Of a DNA stretch of 64,000 nucleotides, positions 1-8,183 are shown piece after piece (the first letter of the stretch is position 1; each line of letters opens with the position of its first letter). Below the pieces are notes generated by a model, which was given only the letters and a program-made list of their open reading frames with translations, did not search any database and had not been told where the DNA came from. Made by a program: the position numbers and the translations under genes. This DNA comes from a bacterium (GTDB taxonomy: Bacteria; Bacillota; Bacilli; Lactobacillales; Streptococcaceae), in the NCBI GenBank assembly GCA_905221145.1, contig CAJNCA010000001.1, positions 186,001 through 250,000 of the forward strand. Direction: 5' to 3'.

Positions 1-422
1 GGGCTTTGGAGAAGACCCATTGGGCTGGACGTTTGGAGCGTATTCGTCCGCAGATTTACTTGGACGGTGCCCATAACCTCCCTGCCTTGACTCGCTTGGT
101 TGAATTTATCAAAGAAAAAGAGCGGGAAGGTTATCGTCCTCAAATCCTTTTTGGAGCTTTGAAACGTAAAGATTATCAAGGGATGTTGGGTTATCTGACT
201 GAAAATTTACCTCAGGTAGAACTCAAGGTGACCGGCTTTGATTATCAAGGTTCTCTGGACGAGACAGATGTAACAGGTTACCATGTAATTCCCTCTTACC
301 GAGAATTTATTAGCGATTTTGAAGAAAGAGCAGATGCCCAGGATTTGTTGTTCATTACAGGGTCTCTCTATTTTATCTCAGAAGTACGGAGCCACATACT
401 GGGGCATGAGCAGATAAATTGA
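1..422 (+). CDS. folC: Folylpolyglutamate / dihydrofolate synthase, 3' end only
   Basis: The window opens inside this gene; the frame is read from base 3 and no start is present. About 139 C-terminal residues remain of a family usually near 420. They correspond to the Mur-ligase-type C-terminal domain, with the WAGRLE and DGAHN motifs at the start of the fragment. The enzyme adds glutamate to folates in the cytoplasm. A strong promoter for the next gene begins on its stop codon. Identification rests on the DGAHN motif and on synteny with the pneumococcal folC-cls region. Confidence 0.85.
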   Translation, partial: ALEKTHWAGRLERIRPQIYLDGAHNLPALTRLVEFIKEKEREGYRPQILFGALKRKDYQGMLGYLTENLPQVELKVTGFDYQGSLDETDVTGYHVIPSYREFISDFEERADAQDLLFITGSLYFISEVRSHILGHEQIN

Positions 423-447
423 CCTCCTTTTTTGAACTTGTTATACT
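419..447 (+). promoter_or_regulatory. Sigma-A promoter for the lipoprotein gene
   Basis: TTGACC at 419-424 and TATACT at 442-447 with a 17-bp spacer. The -35 overlaps the folC stop codon. The start site should lie near 454, about 50 bases before the lipoprotein ATG. Confidence 0.75.
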
Positions 448-506
448 AGGGGAACTGCCAGTTAGGAGGAAATTTCTCTAAATTGGTAGCAGAAAGGAAA
501 TTCATC

Positions 507-968
507 ATGAAATTAAAAAGATTCACACTTTCTCTTGCTTCTTTAGCAAGTCTTAGTCTCTTAGTAGCTTGTTCACAAAGAGCGCAACAGGTTCAACAAC
601 CAGCGGATCAACCGCAAACACAACAAACTCAACAATCACAAGCTGCTTCATCTTCTACAGAAAATACAAATCAGGCAGCAACAAGTTCTTCACAAAACAC
701 AGTTACGGCTCAACCAACTAATATTGATGGAACTTATACTGGTCAGGACGAAGGAGACCGCATCACTTTAGTGGTAACTGGAACAACTGGCACCTGGACT
801 CAGGTAGAAACTGATGGGGAACAAGAAATCAAGCAGGTTAGCTTCGACACCGCTAATCAACGCATGATTATTGGCGATGATGCCAAGATTTATGCAATCA
901 ATGGCAATCAGATGATTATCGATGATATGGATAGAGGGGCGTCTGATCGCATCATTTTATCAAAATAA
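507..968 (+). CDS. Small Ser/Thr/Gln-rich lipoprotein of unknown function
   Basis: A 153-residue secreted lipoprotein. I chose the ATG at 507, preceded by AGAAAGGA, over an upstream TTG at 483. The signal peptide (about residues 1-22) ends in a lipobox, LLVAC, so the mature protein should be lipid-anchored on the outer membrane face. A Gln/Thr/Ser-rich linker follows (about residues 25-75). The last 75 residues form a compact domain beginning near IDGTYTG, probably beta-rich. It is monocistronic, with its own promoter and terminator. It matches the pneumococcal SP_0198 position; I do not recognise a function. Confidence 0.8.
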   Translation: MKLKRFTLSLASLASLSLLVACSQRAQQVQQPADQPQTQQTQQSQAASSSTENTNQAATSSSQNTVTAQPTNIDGTYTGQDEGDRITLVVTGTTGTWTQVETDGEQEIKQVSFDTANQRMIIGDDAKIYAINGNQMIIDDMDRGASDRIILSK

Positions 969-973
969 ACTAG

Positions 974-1001
974 AAGGAGACTGGATTTTTCGGTCTCTTT
1001 T
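974..1001 (+). terminator. Intrinsic terminator after the lipoprotein gene
   Basis: GAGAC and GTCTC pair around a T-rich loop and are followed by TTTTA. The stem is short, so this is a moderately strong terminator. Confidence 0.6.
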
Positions 1002-1031
1002 ATGATTACTCAGAAAAATGATCATAAATAC

Positions 1032-1061
1032 TTGCCTTCTATCGAATACCTGAGTTATACT
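1032..1061 (+). promoter_or_regulatory. Sigma-A promoter for cls
   Basis: TTGCCT at 1032-1037 and TATACT at 1056-1061 with an 18-bp spacer, 47 bases before the cls start codon. Confidence 0.55.
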
Positions 1062-1107
1062 AGTATCAATTACCTGTTTTTACCATTCAAAATATCAAGG
1101 AGGGGAT

Positions 1108-2640
1108 ATGAAATATAGGAAATTTCAATTATTAATGTCCAAGTATGGCTTTAGTCTTTCGATTATGCTACTTGAACTGTGTCTTGTTTTTGGTCTCTTT
1201 CTTTATTTAGGGCGCATGGCTCCTATTCTATGGGTTATTCTCTTAATCTTTATGAGTATGGCGACTATCGTAGCGATTGTCAATCGTTCCATGGCGCCTG
1301 AAAGCAAAGTGATGTGGTTAGTGGTAACTTTTGTTCCTGTTATTGGTCCCTTGCTCTATCTGATGTTTGGTGAAAGACGATTGTCCAAAAAAGAAATCAA
1401 GCAGTTGGACAAACTTGATTCCATGCATTTTCGGGAGGATAACAGTAAAGCTCTCCGCCAGAAATTGAAGGAAGATGATAAGGCGGCTTACGGAGTTATC
1501 AAATCTTTGCTAAGTATGGATAGCAATGCCGATGTCTATGATCGAACGGACTCACGATTCTTTTCTTCGGGGGAAAACATGTGGCAACATATGTTGGAAG
1601 ACCTCAAGAAAGCTGAAAAGTTTATCTTTCTGGAGTACTATATTGTCGAAGAAGGTCTGATGTGGAATAGCATATTAGACATACTAGAACAAAAGGCAGC
1701 TCAGGGTGTAGAGGTCAAGATGCTCTATGATGATATCGGCTGTATGGCGACTTTGCCTGGAGATTATACTATTCAGCTTCGTAGTCGAGGAATTGAGGCC
1801 CATAAATTTAACAAGGTGATTCCTCGTCTGACAGTGGCTTACAACAATCGGGACCATCGTAAAATTCTGGTCATAGATGGTCAGGTAGCTTATACAGGAG
1901 GCATTAACTTAGCCGATGAGTACATCAATCATGTAGAACGCTTTGGCTATTGGAAGGACAGTGGAATTCGCTTAGATGGTCCTGGTGTCAAGGCCCTCAC
2001 CCGTCTCTTCTTGATGACTTGGTACATCAATCGTGGAGAAATCAGCGATTTTGACCAGTATCACTTGGAAAATCAGCCTTGTTCTGGCCAAGGGCTCTGC
2101 ATTCCTTACGGTAGTGGTCCCAAGCCCATCTTCCGTACCCAGGTAGGGAAGAAAGTCTATCAAAGTTTGATTAATCAGGCTACCGATTCAGTCTATATCA
2201 CAACCCCCTATTTGATTATTGACTATGACTTAACAGAGAGTATTAAAAACGCGGCCATGAGGGGTGTTGATGTCCGCATCGTGACCCCTTTCATTCCAGA
2301 TAAAAAATTAATCCAACTCATCACGAGAGGGGCCTATCCGGATTTGTTGTCAGCAGGAGTAAGGATTTTTGAGTATAGTCCAGGCTTTATCCACAGTAAA
2401 CAAATCATAGTGGATAAGGACTTTGCTGCAGTTGGGACCATTAACTTAGATTATAGAAGTTTGCTTCACCACTATGAAAATGCAGTCTTGCTATATAAAA
2501 CAGAATCAATCACAGAGATTCAAAAAGATTTTCAGAAGATTTTTTCGGTATCGCAAGAAATTTTCCCTCATACGATAAAAAATAGCTGGTATCAGAAATT
2601 AATTAAGGAAATTGCCCAGTTATTCGCCCCTATCTTATAA
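1108..2640 (+). CDS. cls: Cardiolipin synthase (phospholipase D type)
   Basis: Condenses two phosphatidylglycerol molecules into cardiolipin at the membrane. The N terminus has membrane segments at about residues 14-32, 38-60 and 69-86, the usual anchor of bacterial Cls. Two PLD catalytic HKD motifs are visible: HRKILVID starting at His250 and HSKQIIVD at His429. At 510 residues it is full length. The ATG at 1108 follows AAGGAGGGG with ideal spacing. Single-gene unit with its own promoter and a strong terminator. Confidence 0.95.
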   Translation: MKYRKFQLLMSKYGFSLSIMLLELCLVFGLFLYLGRMAPILWVILLIFMSMATIVAIVNRSMAPESKVMWLVVTFVPVIGPLLYLMFGERRLSKKEIKQLDKLDSMHFREDNSKALRQKLKEDDKAAYGVIKSLLSMDSNADVYDRTDSRFFSSGENMWQHMLEDLKKAEKFIFLEYYIVEEGLMWNSILDILEQKAAQGVEVKMLYDDIGCMATLPGDYTIQLRSRGIEAHKFNKVIPRLTVAYNNRDHRKILVIDGQVAYTGGINLADEYINHVERFGYWKDSGIRLDGPGVKALTRLFLMTWYINRGEISDFDQYHLENQPCSGQGLCIPYGSGPKPIFRTQVGKKVYQSLINQATDSVYITTPYLIIDYDLTESIKNAAMRGVDVRIVTPFIPDKKLIQLITRGAYPDLLSAGVRIFEYSPGFIHSKQIIVDKDFAAVGTINLDYRSLLHHYENAVLLYKTESITEIQKDFQKIFSVSQEIFPHTIKNSWYQKLIKEIAQLFAPIL

Positions 2641-2646
2641 GAAATC

Positions 2647-2681
2647 TAGGACTGAGGATACAAACCAGTCCTATTTTTCTT
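2647..2681 (+). terminator. Intrinsic terminator after cls
   Basis: TAGGACTG at 2647-2654 pairs perfectly with CAGTCCTA at 2666-2673, followed by TTTTTCTT. The T-rich tail runs straight into the cin-box. Confidence 0.9.
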
Positions 2682-2687
2682 GGCTTT

Positions 2688-2695
2688 TACGAATA
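2688..2695 (+). promoter_or_regulatory. Cin-box (ComX/SigX late-competence promoter element)
   Basis: TACGAATA, an exact match to the streptococcal late-competence core, preceded by a T-rich tract. It lies 20 bases upstream of the small ORF at 2715, the right place to act as its -10 element. In pneumococcus this locus carries a competence-induced gene (ccs4) as I recall, which agrees. Orientation and spacing suit the + strand gene. Confidence 0.8.
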
Positions 2696-2714
2696 AGAAG
2701 ATGTAGGAGGGAAG

Positions 2715-2858
2715 ATGCTAACTCAGAACGAATTAAACTATATTAAGATATTTAAACAGACGCATTTACACAGATTTAGAGAAATTGAAACCTTTGTGAA
2801 ACTATGTAAAAAATCACTCAAACAGCCATCGCAAGCTGACAATTCTAGGTCTTTTTGA
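2715..2858 (+). CDS. Competence-linked short basic protein (47 aa), Ccs4-like position
   Basis: A 47-codon ORF starting ATG at 2715 with a strong AGGAGGG site at 2705-2711. The product is hydrophilic and Lys/His-rich with no signal peptide or membrane segment, beginning MLTQNELNYIKIF. It is the first gene after the cin-box, so it should be expressed only during competence. The promoter of the next gene overlaps its 3' end. I believe pneumococcal Ccs4 (SP_0200) is the counterpart, but that link is from memory of gene order. Biochemical function unknown. Confidence 0.65.
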   Translation: MLTQNELNYIKIFKQTHLHRFREIETFVKLCKKSLKQPSQADNSRSF

Positions 2859-2864
2859 TATACT
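2836..2864 (+). promoter_or_regulatory. Sigma-A promoter for the membrane protein gene
   Basis: CTGACA at 2836-2841 and TATACT at 2859-2864, 17-bp spacer, lying over the end of the 47-codon ORF. It lets the membrane gene be expressed outside competence. Confidence 0.7.
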
Positions 2865-2894
2865 AAGACAGATAAATTGAATAGGAGAAACGAT

Positions 2895-4448
2895 ATGAGT
2901 GTGTATGGTAGAGTAGAAGAAGTATCCGAAACGATACAGAGTAATGAAATTGAAAATAGATTGGATAGGAACCTTGGATCTCATGTAGAAAAAGAAGAAC
3001 AGGTAGCTTTCCCGTTTTTCAGACTCATCATTGGAAGTACGATTGCAACGGTTTTTTCTGTGGTGATACCTTTACTTTTAGATATGGTAAGTCCTTCTCA
3101 GGCGCAGGATTTGTATATTGGGTGGGCTTTACATCAGGGAGGACAGCTCTACAGTAGCTATTATGCTAGTCAAGGTCTACTTTATTATTTACTACTTTAC
3201 ATCACCCAAGGAGGCATCCTTTTTGCCTTTGTGGAATGGCTAGCCCTCTTAGGAGGAGGTTATTTCCTCTTTTCTTCAACCGACTATCTGACGGGACAAA
3301 GGGAGCAAGCCAAACAACTCCTAACCATATTTTATATTTTGGTATCCGGTCTTGGTTTTGGAGGAGGCTATGCTACTATCTTAGCTCTACCATTCCTGTT
3401 TGCAGGATTTCCATTTATAGCAGCTTATCTATCAAATCCTAATCATGACAAGGGATTTCTACGTCTGGGGGTTTTCTTGGCCCTATCATTTTTCATAGAG
3501 CCTCTTACAAGTCTTCTTTTTACTGCAGTAGTAACAATTGGTTTATTTGTCTTTAATGTTGGACATGGGCGCTTTGCTCATGGGGTTTATCAGTTTTTTG
3601 CAGCAGCACTTGGCTTTTCTCTCATCTTTTACCCAGTAGGATACTATGTTCTTGCTTCAGGTGGTTTTGGAGAAGCTCTAGGAAGTCTTTTATATCCGAT
3701 TGATTCCCTTCAGATTTTTACCAATCCTCAACTAATAGATCATCTTTTATTCTATGGTTTGTTGACCTTTGGCTTAGGTGCTCTCGTTCTTGTTTTTCTG
3801 GGCTTGTTCCAATCAAAGGCGTCGAGATTATATGTTATTTCAGTACCAGCTAGCTTTGTTTTCTTATTTGGACTGGTCTTGCTGCTTTTTTCTCAAGAAC
3901 CTCTTCACGGTTCGCGTTTGATTCTCATTCTTCCATTTTTACTCCTTCTTTTGATGACCAGTATTCGTGGGAAACATTCAGCTAGAGGAGCTCGTCGTCG
4001 GAGCAGAGAAGAAGTTCCTACTTTATGGAAAAAATTTATGAAGGGGAATCTCTACTTACCAATTCTCGTTGTGGTTTACCTGATTGCAATTCCATTTGTA
4101 GCTCGTTTTGTCCTACATCCAGCTTCGTATGGAGAACAACATCAAGTAGTAGATAGAGTCAAACAAGAGACAAGTGAGGGAGACCAAATCTATATCTGGG
4201 ATTCACATGTTCAGATGTATAAGGAAAGCCAGCGTTTGGCCGGATCCATGTTCCCATCACCTCTTCTTTACACGAATACAGAAGAAAATAAAGCCAGCTT
4301 GATTCATGACTTGAAAGAAAATCAACCTAAGTTGATAGTGGTGAACGACAAGGTGGCTCTCTGGTCTGAAGTGGAAACACTCTTGAAAGAAAATTACCAA
4401 CAAATAAAGACTGATTACTCAGAATTCAAAGTCTATAAAATTAAATAA
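2895..4448 (+). CDS. Large polytopic membrane protein, GT-C glycosyltransferase-like
   Basis: Start set at ATG 2895 (AGGAG eight bases upstream) rather than the TTG at 2877, giving 517 residues. A charged cytoplasmic N terminus of about 45 residues precedes around ten membrane segments. A C-terminal soluble domain of about 100 residues follows the last segment (near IPFVARFVL). The first outer loop reads QDLYIGWALHQGGQLY, resembling the acidic first loop of lipid-linked-sugar GT-C transferases, and the tail domain is typical of them. Substrate unknown; the GT-C call is inference. Corresponds to the pneumococcal SP_0201 position. It lies downstream of the cin-box gene and may be read through during competence. 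Confidence 0.7.
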   Translation: MSVYGRVEEVSETIQSNEIENRLDRNLGSHVEKEEQVAFPFFRLIIGSTIATVFSVVIPLLLDMVSPSQAQDLYIGWALHQGGQLYSSYYASQGLLYYLLLYITQGGILFAFVEWLALLGGGYFLFSSTDYLTGQREQAKQLLTIFYILVSGLGFGGGYATILALPFLFAGFPFIAAYLSNPNHDKGFLRLGVFLALSFFIEPLTSLLFTAVVTIGLFVFNVGHGRFAHGVYQFFAAALGFSLIFYPVGYYVLASGGFGEALGSLLYPIDSLQIFTNPQLIDHLLFYGLLTFGLGALVLVFLGLFQSKASRLYVISVPASFVFLFGLVLLLFSQEPLHGSRLILILPFLLLLLMTSIRGKHSARGARRRSREEVPTLWKKFMKGNLYLPILVVVYLIAIPFVARFVLHPASYGEQHQVVDRVKQETSEGDQIYIWDSHVQMYKESQRLAGSMFPSPLLYTNTEENKASLIHDLKENQPKLIVVNDKVALWSEVETLLKENYQQIKTDYSEFKVYKIK

Positions 4449-4451
4449 CCG

Positions 4452-4508
4452 AATCAATATCTTGTGTATTTTTAAAAAATCTCTGATTTTTACCACAAGA
4501 TATTGATT
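4452..4508 (+). promoter_or_regulatory. Paired NrdR-like boxes upstream of nrdD
   Basis: Two 16-bp elements, AATCAATATCTTGTGT (4452-4467) and CCACAAGATATTGATT (4493-4508). They match the NrdR consensus acaCwATATaTwGtgt at roughly 13 and 12 positions. Their centres are 41 bp apart, about four helical turns, as usual for NrdR pairs. They are also inverted copies of each other. The second box covers the -35 of the nrdD promoter. Confidence 0.75.
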
Positions 4509-4530
4509 TTTCTTTTTAGAGTGGTATAAT
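4503..4530 (+). promoter_or_regulatory. nrdD operon promoter with extended -10
   Basis: TTGATT at 4503-4508 and TGGTATAAT ending at 4530 (TATAAT 4525-4530), 16-bp spacer. The -35 lies inside the downstream NrdR-like box, so repressor binding should block polymerase. Confidence 0.8.
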
Positions 4531-4561
4531 ACTTTTTAGAAAGAACATTTTAGAAACGAGC

Positions 4562-6775
4562 ATGAATATGATTGCACTAGAAGAAAAAATTACAACCCTA
4601 CCAACCCTTTTCGTTGAAAAACGAGATGGGAGACGTGTTGTATTTGATGTGGACAAGATTGACAAGGCTCTCCACAAGGCAGCAGACAAGGTTATGGATG
4701 TGACACCCTTGGTTGAAAAGCGCCTAAATGCTCTGACCGAGCGAATTGTCACAGAAATTCATAGTCGCTTTCCGCAGGGGGTTAAGATTTACGAAATTCA
4801 AAATATCGTAGAACATGAACTCCTTGAAGCCAAAGAATATGCGCTGGCTGAGGAGTATATTACTTATCGAACACAGAGGGATTTTGAGCGCTCAAAAGCG
4901 ACAGATATCAACTTTAGTATCCATAAACTTCTCAACAAAGACCAGGCGGTTGTTAATGAAAATGCCAATAAAGACAGCGATGTCTTTAACACCCAACGTG
5001 ATTTGACAGCAGGCATTGTTGGGAAATCAATCGGACTGCAAATGCTTCCTAAGCACGTAGCCAATGCCCATCAAAAGGGGGATATCCATTATCACGATTT
5101 GGACTACAGTCCTTATACACCTATGACAAACTGCTGTTTGATTGATTTTAAAGGGATGTTGGCAAATGGTTTTAAGATTGGAAATGCGGAGGTAGAGAGT
5201 CCCAAGTCTATCCAGACTGCGACAGCTCAGATTTCCCAAATCATTGCCAACGTTGCTTCTAGCCAGTATGGAGGCTGTTCAGCTGACCGTATCGATGAGG
5301 TCTTGGCACCTTATGCAGAGAAGAATTACCAAAAACATCTCAAAGATGCGGAAGAATGGGTTTTGCCTGAAAAACGGGAAGATTATGCTTGGAAGAAAAC
5401 CCAAAAAGACATCTACGATGCCATGCAATCTCTTGAGTATGAAATCAATACTCTCTTTACTTCAAATGGACAAACCCCCTTTACTTCACTAGGTTTTGGT
5501 CTAGGGACAAGTCGTTTTGAACGAGAAATTCAAAAAGCTATCTTGACCATCCGAATCAAGGGACTTGGTTCAGAACACCGCACAGCTATCTTCCCTAAAC
5601 TTATCTTTACGCTTAAAAGAGGCCTTAACTTGGAAGAAGGGACTCCCAACTACGACATCAAACAGTTGGCCCTCGAGTGTGCAACCAAGCGGATGTATCC
5701 AGATGTCTTGTCCTATGATAAGATTATCGAGTTGACTGGTTCTTTCAAGGTTCCTATGGGCTGCCGTTCGTTCCTCCAAGGATGGAAAGACGAGAATGGT
5801 GTAGAAGTTAATTCAGGTCGGATGAATCTAGGTGTTGTGACGGTCAATCTTCCTCGCATTGCCCTCGAGTCTGAGGGTGACATGACCAAGTTCTGGGAAA
5901 TCTTCAATGAGCGTATGAATATCGCAGAAGATGCTCTGGTTTACCGTGTCGAACGTACTAAAGAAGCGACACCAGCAAATGCTCCTATCCTCTATCAGTA
6001 CGGTGCTTTTGGCCATCGTCTAGGTAAAGAAGAAAGTGTTGACCAGCTCTTTAAGAATCGTCGTGCAACCGTTTCGCTGGGTTACATCGGTTTGTACGAG
6101 GTAGCGACAGTCTTCTTTGGAAATAGCTGGGAACACAATCCAGAAGCCAAGGAATTCACGCTGGATATCATTCGTGATATGAAACGCCGGGTGGAAGAGT
6201 GGTCAGATCAATATGGCTATCATTTCTCTATCTACTCAACACCGTCTGAAAGTTTGACAGATCGTTTCTGCCGACTAGACACAGAGAAGTTTGGCTCTAT
6301 TCCTGATATCACAGACAAGGAATACTACACCAATTCTTTCCACTACGATGTTCGTAAAAATCCAACACCGTTTGAAAAATTAGACTTTGAGAAAGTCTAT
6401 CCAGAAGCAGGTGCGTCAGGTGGTTTCATCCATTATTGTGAGTATCCAGTCCTCCAGCAAAATCCAAAAGCCTTGGAAGCTGTCTGGGACTATGCCTATG
6501 ACCGCGTGGGCTATCTAGGAACCAATACTCCGATTGACCGTTGCTACAAGTGTGACTTTGAGGGGGATTTTGAACCGACTGAGAGAGGATTTGCTTGTCC
6601 AAACTGTGGCAATAGCGACCCTAAAACAGTAGATGTGGTCAAACGAACTTGTGGCTACCTCGGTAATCCTCAAGCAAGACCTATGGTCAACGGCCGTCAC
6701 AAGGAAATCGCTGCGCGTGTCAAACACATGAATGGCTCAACGATTAAAATAGCTGGTCATCAAGTAACAAATTAG
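4562..6775 (+). CDS. nrdD: Anaerobic (class III) ribonucleoside-triphosphate reductase
   Basis: Reduces ribonucleoside triphosphates to deoxynucleotides without oxygen, using a glycyl radical. Residues about 15-105 form an ATP-cone for allosteric control. The catalytic barrel follows. A C-terminal zinc site is visible as C661-x2-C664 and C679-x2-C682. The radical glycine lies in RTCGYL (Gly698). At 737 residues it is full length. Two in-frame starts compete, ATG 4562 and ATG 4568; neither has a strong ribosome site. It heads an operon with a 46-aa protein, a GNAT enzyme and the activase NrdG. Confidence 0.96.
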   Translation: MNMIALEEKITTLPTLFVEKRDGRRVVFDVDKIDKALHKAADKVMDVTPLVEKRLNALTERIVTEIHSRFPQGVKIYEIQNIVEHELLEAKEYALAEEYITYRTQRDFERSKATDINFSIHKLLNKDQAVVNENANKDSDVFNTQRDLTAGIVGKSIGLQMLPKHVANAHQKGDIHYHDLDYSPYTPMTNCCLIDFKGMLANGFKIGNAEVESPKSIQTATAQISQIIANVASSQYGGCSADRIDEVLAPYAEKNYQKHLKDAEEWVLPEKREDYAWKKTQKDIYDAMQSLEYEINTLFTSNGQTPFTSLGFGLGTSRFEREIQKAILTIRIKGLGSEHRTAIFPKLIFTLKRGLNLEEGTPNYDIKQLALECATKRMYPDVLSYDKIIELTGSFKVPMGCRSFLQGWKDENGVEVNSGRMNLGVVTVNLPRIALESEGDMTKFWEIFNERMNIAEDALVYRVERTKEATPANAPILYQYGAFGHRLGKEESVDQLFKNRRATVSLGYIGLYEVATVFFGNSWEHNPEAKEFTLDIIRDMKRRVEEWSDQYGYHFSIYSTPSESLTDRFCRLDTEKFGSIPDITDKEYYTNSFHYDVRKNPTPFEKLDFEKVYPEAGASGGFIHYCEYPVLQQNPKALEAVWDYAYDRVGYLGTNTPIDRCYKCDFEGDFEPTERGFACPNCGNSDPKTVDVVKRTCGYLGNPQARPMVNGRHKEIAARVKHMNGSTIKIAGHQVTN

Positions 6776-6786
6776 AAAGAAATGAA

Positions 6787-6927
6787 ATGGGAAAATATCA
6801 ATTAGACGATAAGGGGCGCGCACAAGTGACCCGTTATCACGAGAAACACTCTAAAGGCGGAGTTGGTAAGAAAGAACGCTTGCTCAACCTCAGAGAACAA
6901 TTTTTAAACAAGAATAAGAAAAAATAA
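6787..6927 (+). CDS. Conserved 46-residue basic protein in the nrd operon
   Basis: ATG at 6787, 11 bases after nrdD, with GAAAGAAATG upstream. The product begins MGKYQLDDKGRAQ and ends in a lysine-rich NKNKKK tail. It is soluble, strongly basic, and has no membrane segment. The position matches pneumococcal SP_0203, and conservation of such a short gene between nrdD and nrdG suggests a role tied to the reductase. I do not recognise a domain; binding to nucleic acid or to NrdD are both possible. Confidence 0.7.
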   Translation: MGKYQLDDKGRAQVTRYHEKHSKGGVGKKERLLNLREQFLNKNKKK

Positions 6928-6928
6928 A

Positions 6929-6953
6929 AGTGAGAGTCAACTCTCGCTTTTCT
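6929..6953 (+). terminator. Internal hairpin terminator in the nrd operon
   Basis: GTGAGAGT and ACTCTCGC pair around a tight loop, followed by TTTTCTCTT. Because the GNAT gene and nrdG continue in the same direction without a clear new promoter, it probably attenuates rather than ends transcription. Confidence 0.6.
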
Positions 6954-6970
6954 CTTAGTGGGAGGTAAGG

Positions 6971-7477
6971 ATGGAACTACGCAGACCAAGATTAGCAGAT
7001 AAGAAGGCTGTTTTAGACATGATGGCAGAGTTTGAGCAGACCCAATCAGCCCACGATGGGGGCTTTTGGGATACAGAGAACTTTGTGTATGAAGAGTGGT
7101 TGGAAACAAATATGCAAAAAGAGATGGGAATAAACTTGCCTGAAAATCGTGTTCCTTCTATTCAATTTGTATCATTTGATGATGTAGGTCGTGCTCTAGG
7201 ATTTTTGAATCTGCGATTGAGACTGAATGAGGGTTTACTGAATTATGCAGGTCATATCGGCTATTCCATCCGACCATCTGAAAGAGGCAAAGGTTATGCT
7301 AAGGAAACTCTCCGTCAGGGCTTGCAAGTTGCTAAGGAAAAGAATATCAAGAAAGCTCTTGTGACTTGTAGCGTGAATAATCCTGCTAGCAGAGCAGTCA
7401 TTCTAGCAAATGGAGGTCTCATTGAGGATGTTCGTAATGGAGTCGAGCGTTATTGGATAGAGGTAGCGAATGAATAA
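6971..7477 (+). CDS. GNAT-family N-acetyltransferase
   Basis: A 168-residue acetyl-CoA-dependent acetyltransferase. The acetyl-CoA binding loop is visible as RPSERGKGYAKE (about residues 98-109). An N-terminal MELRRPRLADKKAV segment is usual for this family. ATG 6971 has GGGAGGTAAGG directly upstream. Its last eight bases overlap the nrdG start, implying translational coupling. The substrate cannot be read from sequence. Corresponds to pneumococcal SP_0204. Confidence 0.85.
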   Translation: MELRRPRLADKKAVLDMMAEFEQTQSAHDGGFWDTENFVYEEWLETNMQKEMGINLPENRVPSIQFVSFDDVGRALGFLNLRLRLNEGLLNYAGHIGYSIRPSERGKGYAKETLRQGLQVAKEKNIKKALVTCSVNNPASRAVILANGGLIEDVRNGVERYWIEVANE

Positions 7478-8060
7478 TCCAAAACCACAAGAATGGAAAA
7501 GCGAGGAGCTTAGTCAAGGGCGTATCATTGACTACAAGGCCTTTAACTTTGTAGATGGAGAAGGCGTGCGTAATTCTCTCTATGTATCAGGTTGCATGTT
7601 TCATTGTGAGGGATGTTATAATGTTGCGACTTGGTCTTTTAATGCTGGCATTCCCTATACAGCAGAATTAGAAGAACAAATCATGGCAGATCTTGCTCAA
7701 CCTTATGTTCAAGGCTTGACCTTGCTGGGAGGGGAGCCCTTTCTCAATACGGGTATTCTCTTGCCGCTCGTTAAACGCATCCGAAAGGAATTGCCAGACA
7801 AAGATATCTGGTCCTGGACGGGCTACACTTGGGAAGAAATGATGCTGGAAACTCCGGATAAACTGGAACTCTTATCACTGATTGACATCCTTGTCGATGG
7901 ACGGTATGACCGAACTAAGCGCAATCTCATGCTCCAGTTTCGAGGTTCGTCAAATCAACGAATTATCGATGTGCAAAAATCTCTCAAAAGTGGGCAAGTA
8001 GTGATTTGGGACAAGCTCAATGACGGAAAAGAAAGCTATGAACAGGTGAAGAGAGAGTAA
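7470..8060 (+). CDS. nrdG: Anaerobic ribonucleotide reductase activating protein
   Basis: A radical-SAM enzyme that installs the glycyl radical on NrdD. The iron-sulfur cluster motif is C42-x3-C46-x2-C49 (CMFHCEGC). The SAM-binding GGEP motif lies near residue 90. At 196 residues it is family-typical. The ATG overlaps the end of the acetyltransferase gene by 8 bases, so it is co-translated within the nrdD operon. No clear terminator follows before the ribosomal promoter. Confidence 0.95.
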   Translation: MNNPKPQEWKSEELSQGRIIDYKAFNFVDGEGVRNSLYVSGCMFHCEGCYNVATWSFNAGIPYTAELEEQIMADLAQPYVQGLTLLGGEPFLNTGILLPLVKRIRKELPDKDIWSWTGYTWEEMMLETPDKLELLSLIDILVDGRYDRTKRNLMLQFRGSSNQRIIDVQKSLKSGQVVIWDKLNDGKESYEQVKRE

Positions 8061-8148
8061 CTTTCTTCCATAAATACTTTAAATAAATGACCTGTCAAAA
8101 AAGAAAACATTTTCATGTTAAAAATTTTAAAAAACAGCAACAAATCCC

Positions 8149-8177
8149 TTGCAATCGCAGGGGCTTTGTGTTATTCT
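8149..8177 (+). promoter_or_regulatory. S10 operon promoter
   Basis: TTGCAA at 8149-8154 and TATTCT at 8172-8177 with a 17-bp spacer. The start should be near 8184, leaving an untranslated leader of about 130 bases before rpsJ. Confidence 0.75.
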
Positions 8178-8183
8178 ATTATG

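Noticed and set aside
4516-4752. Reverse ORF opposite the nrdD start
   Set aside because: A shadow of the nrdD coding frame, without a ribosome site.
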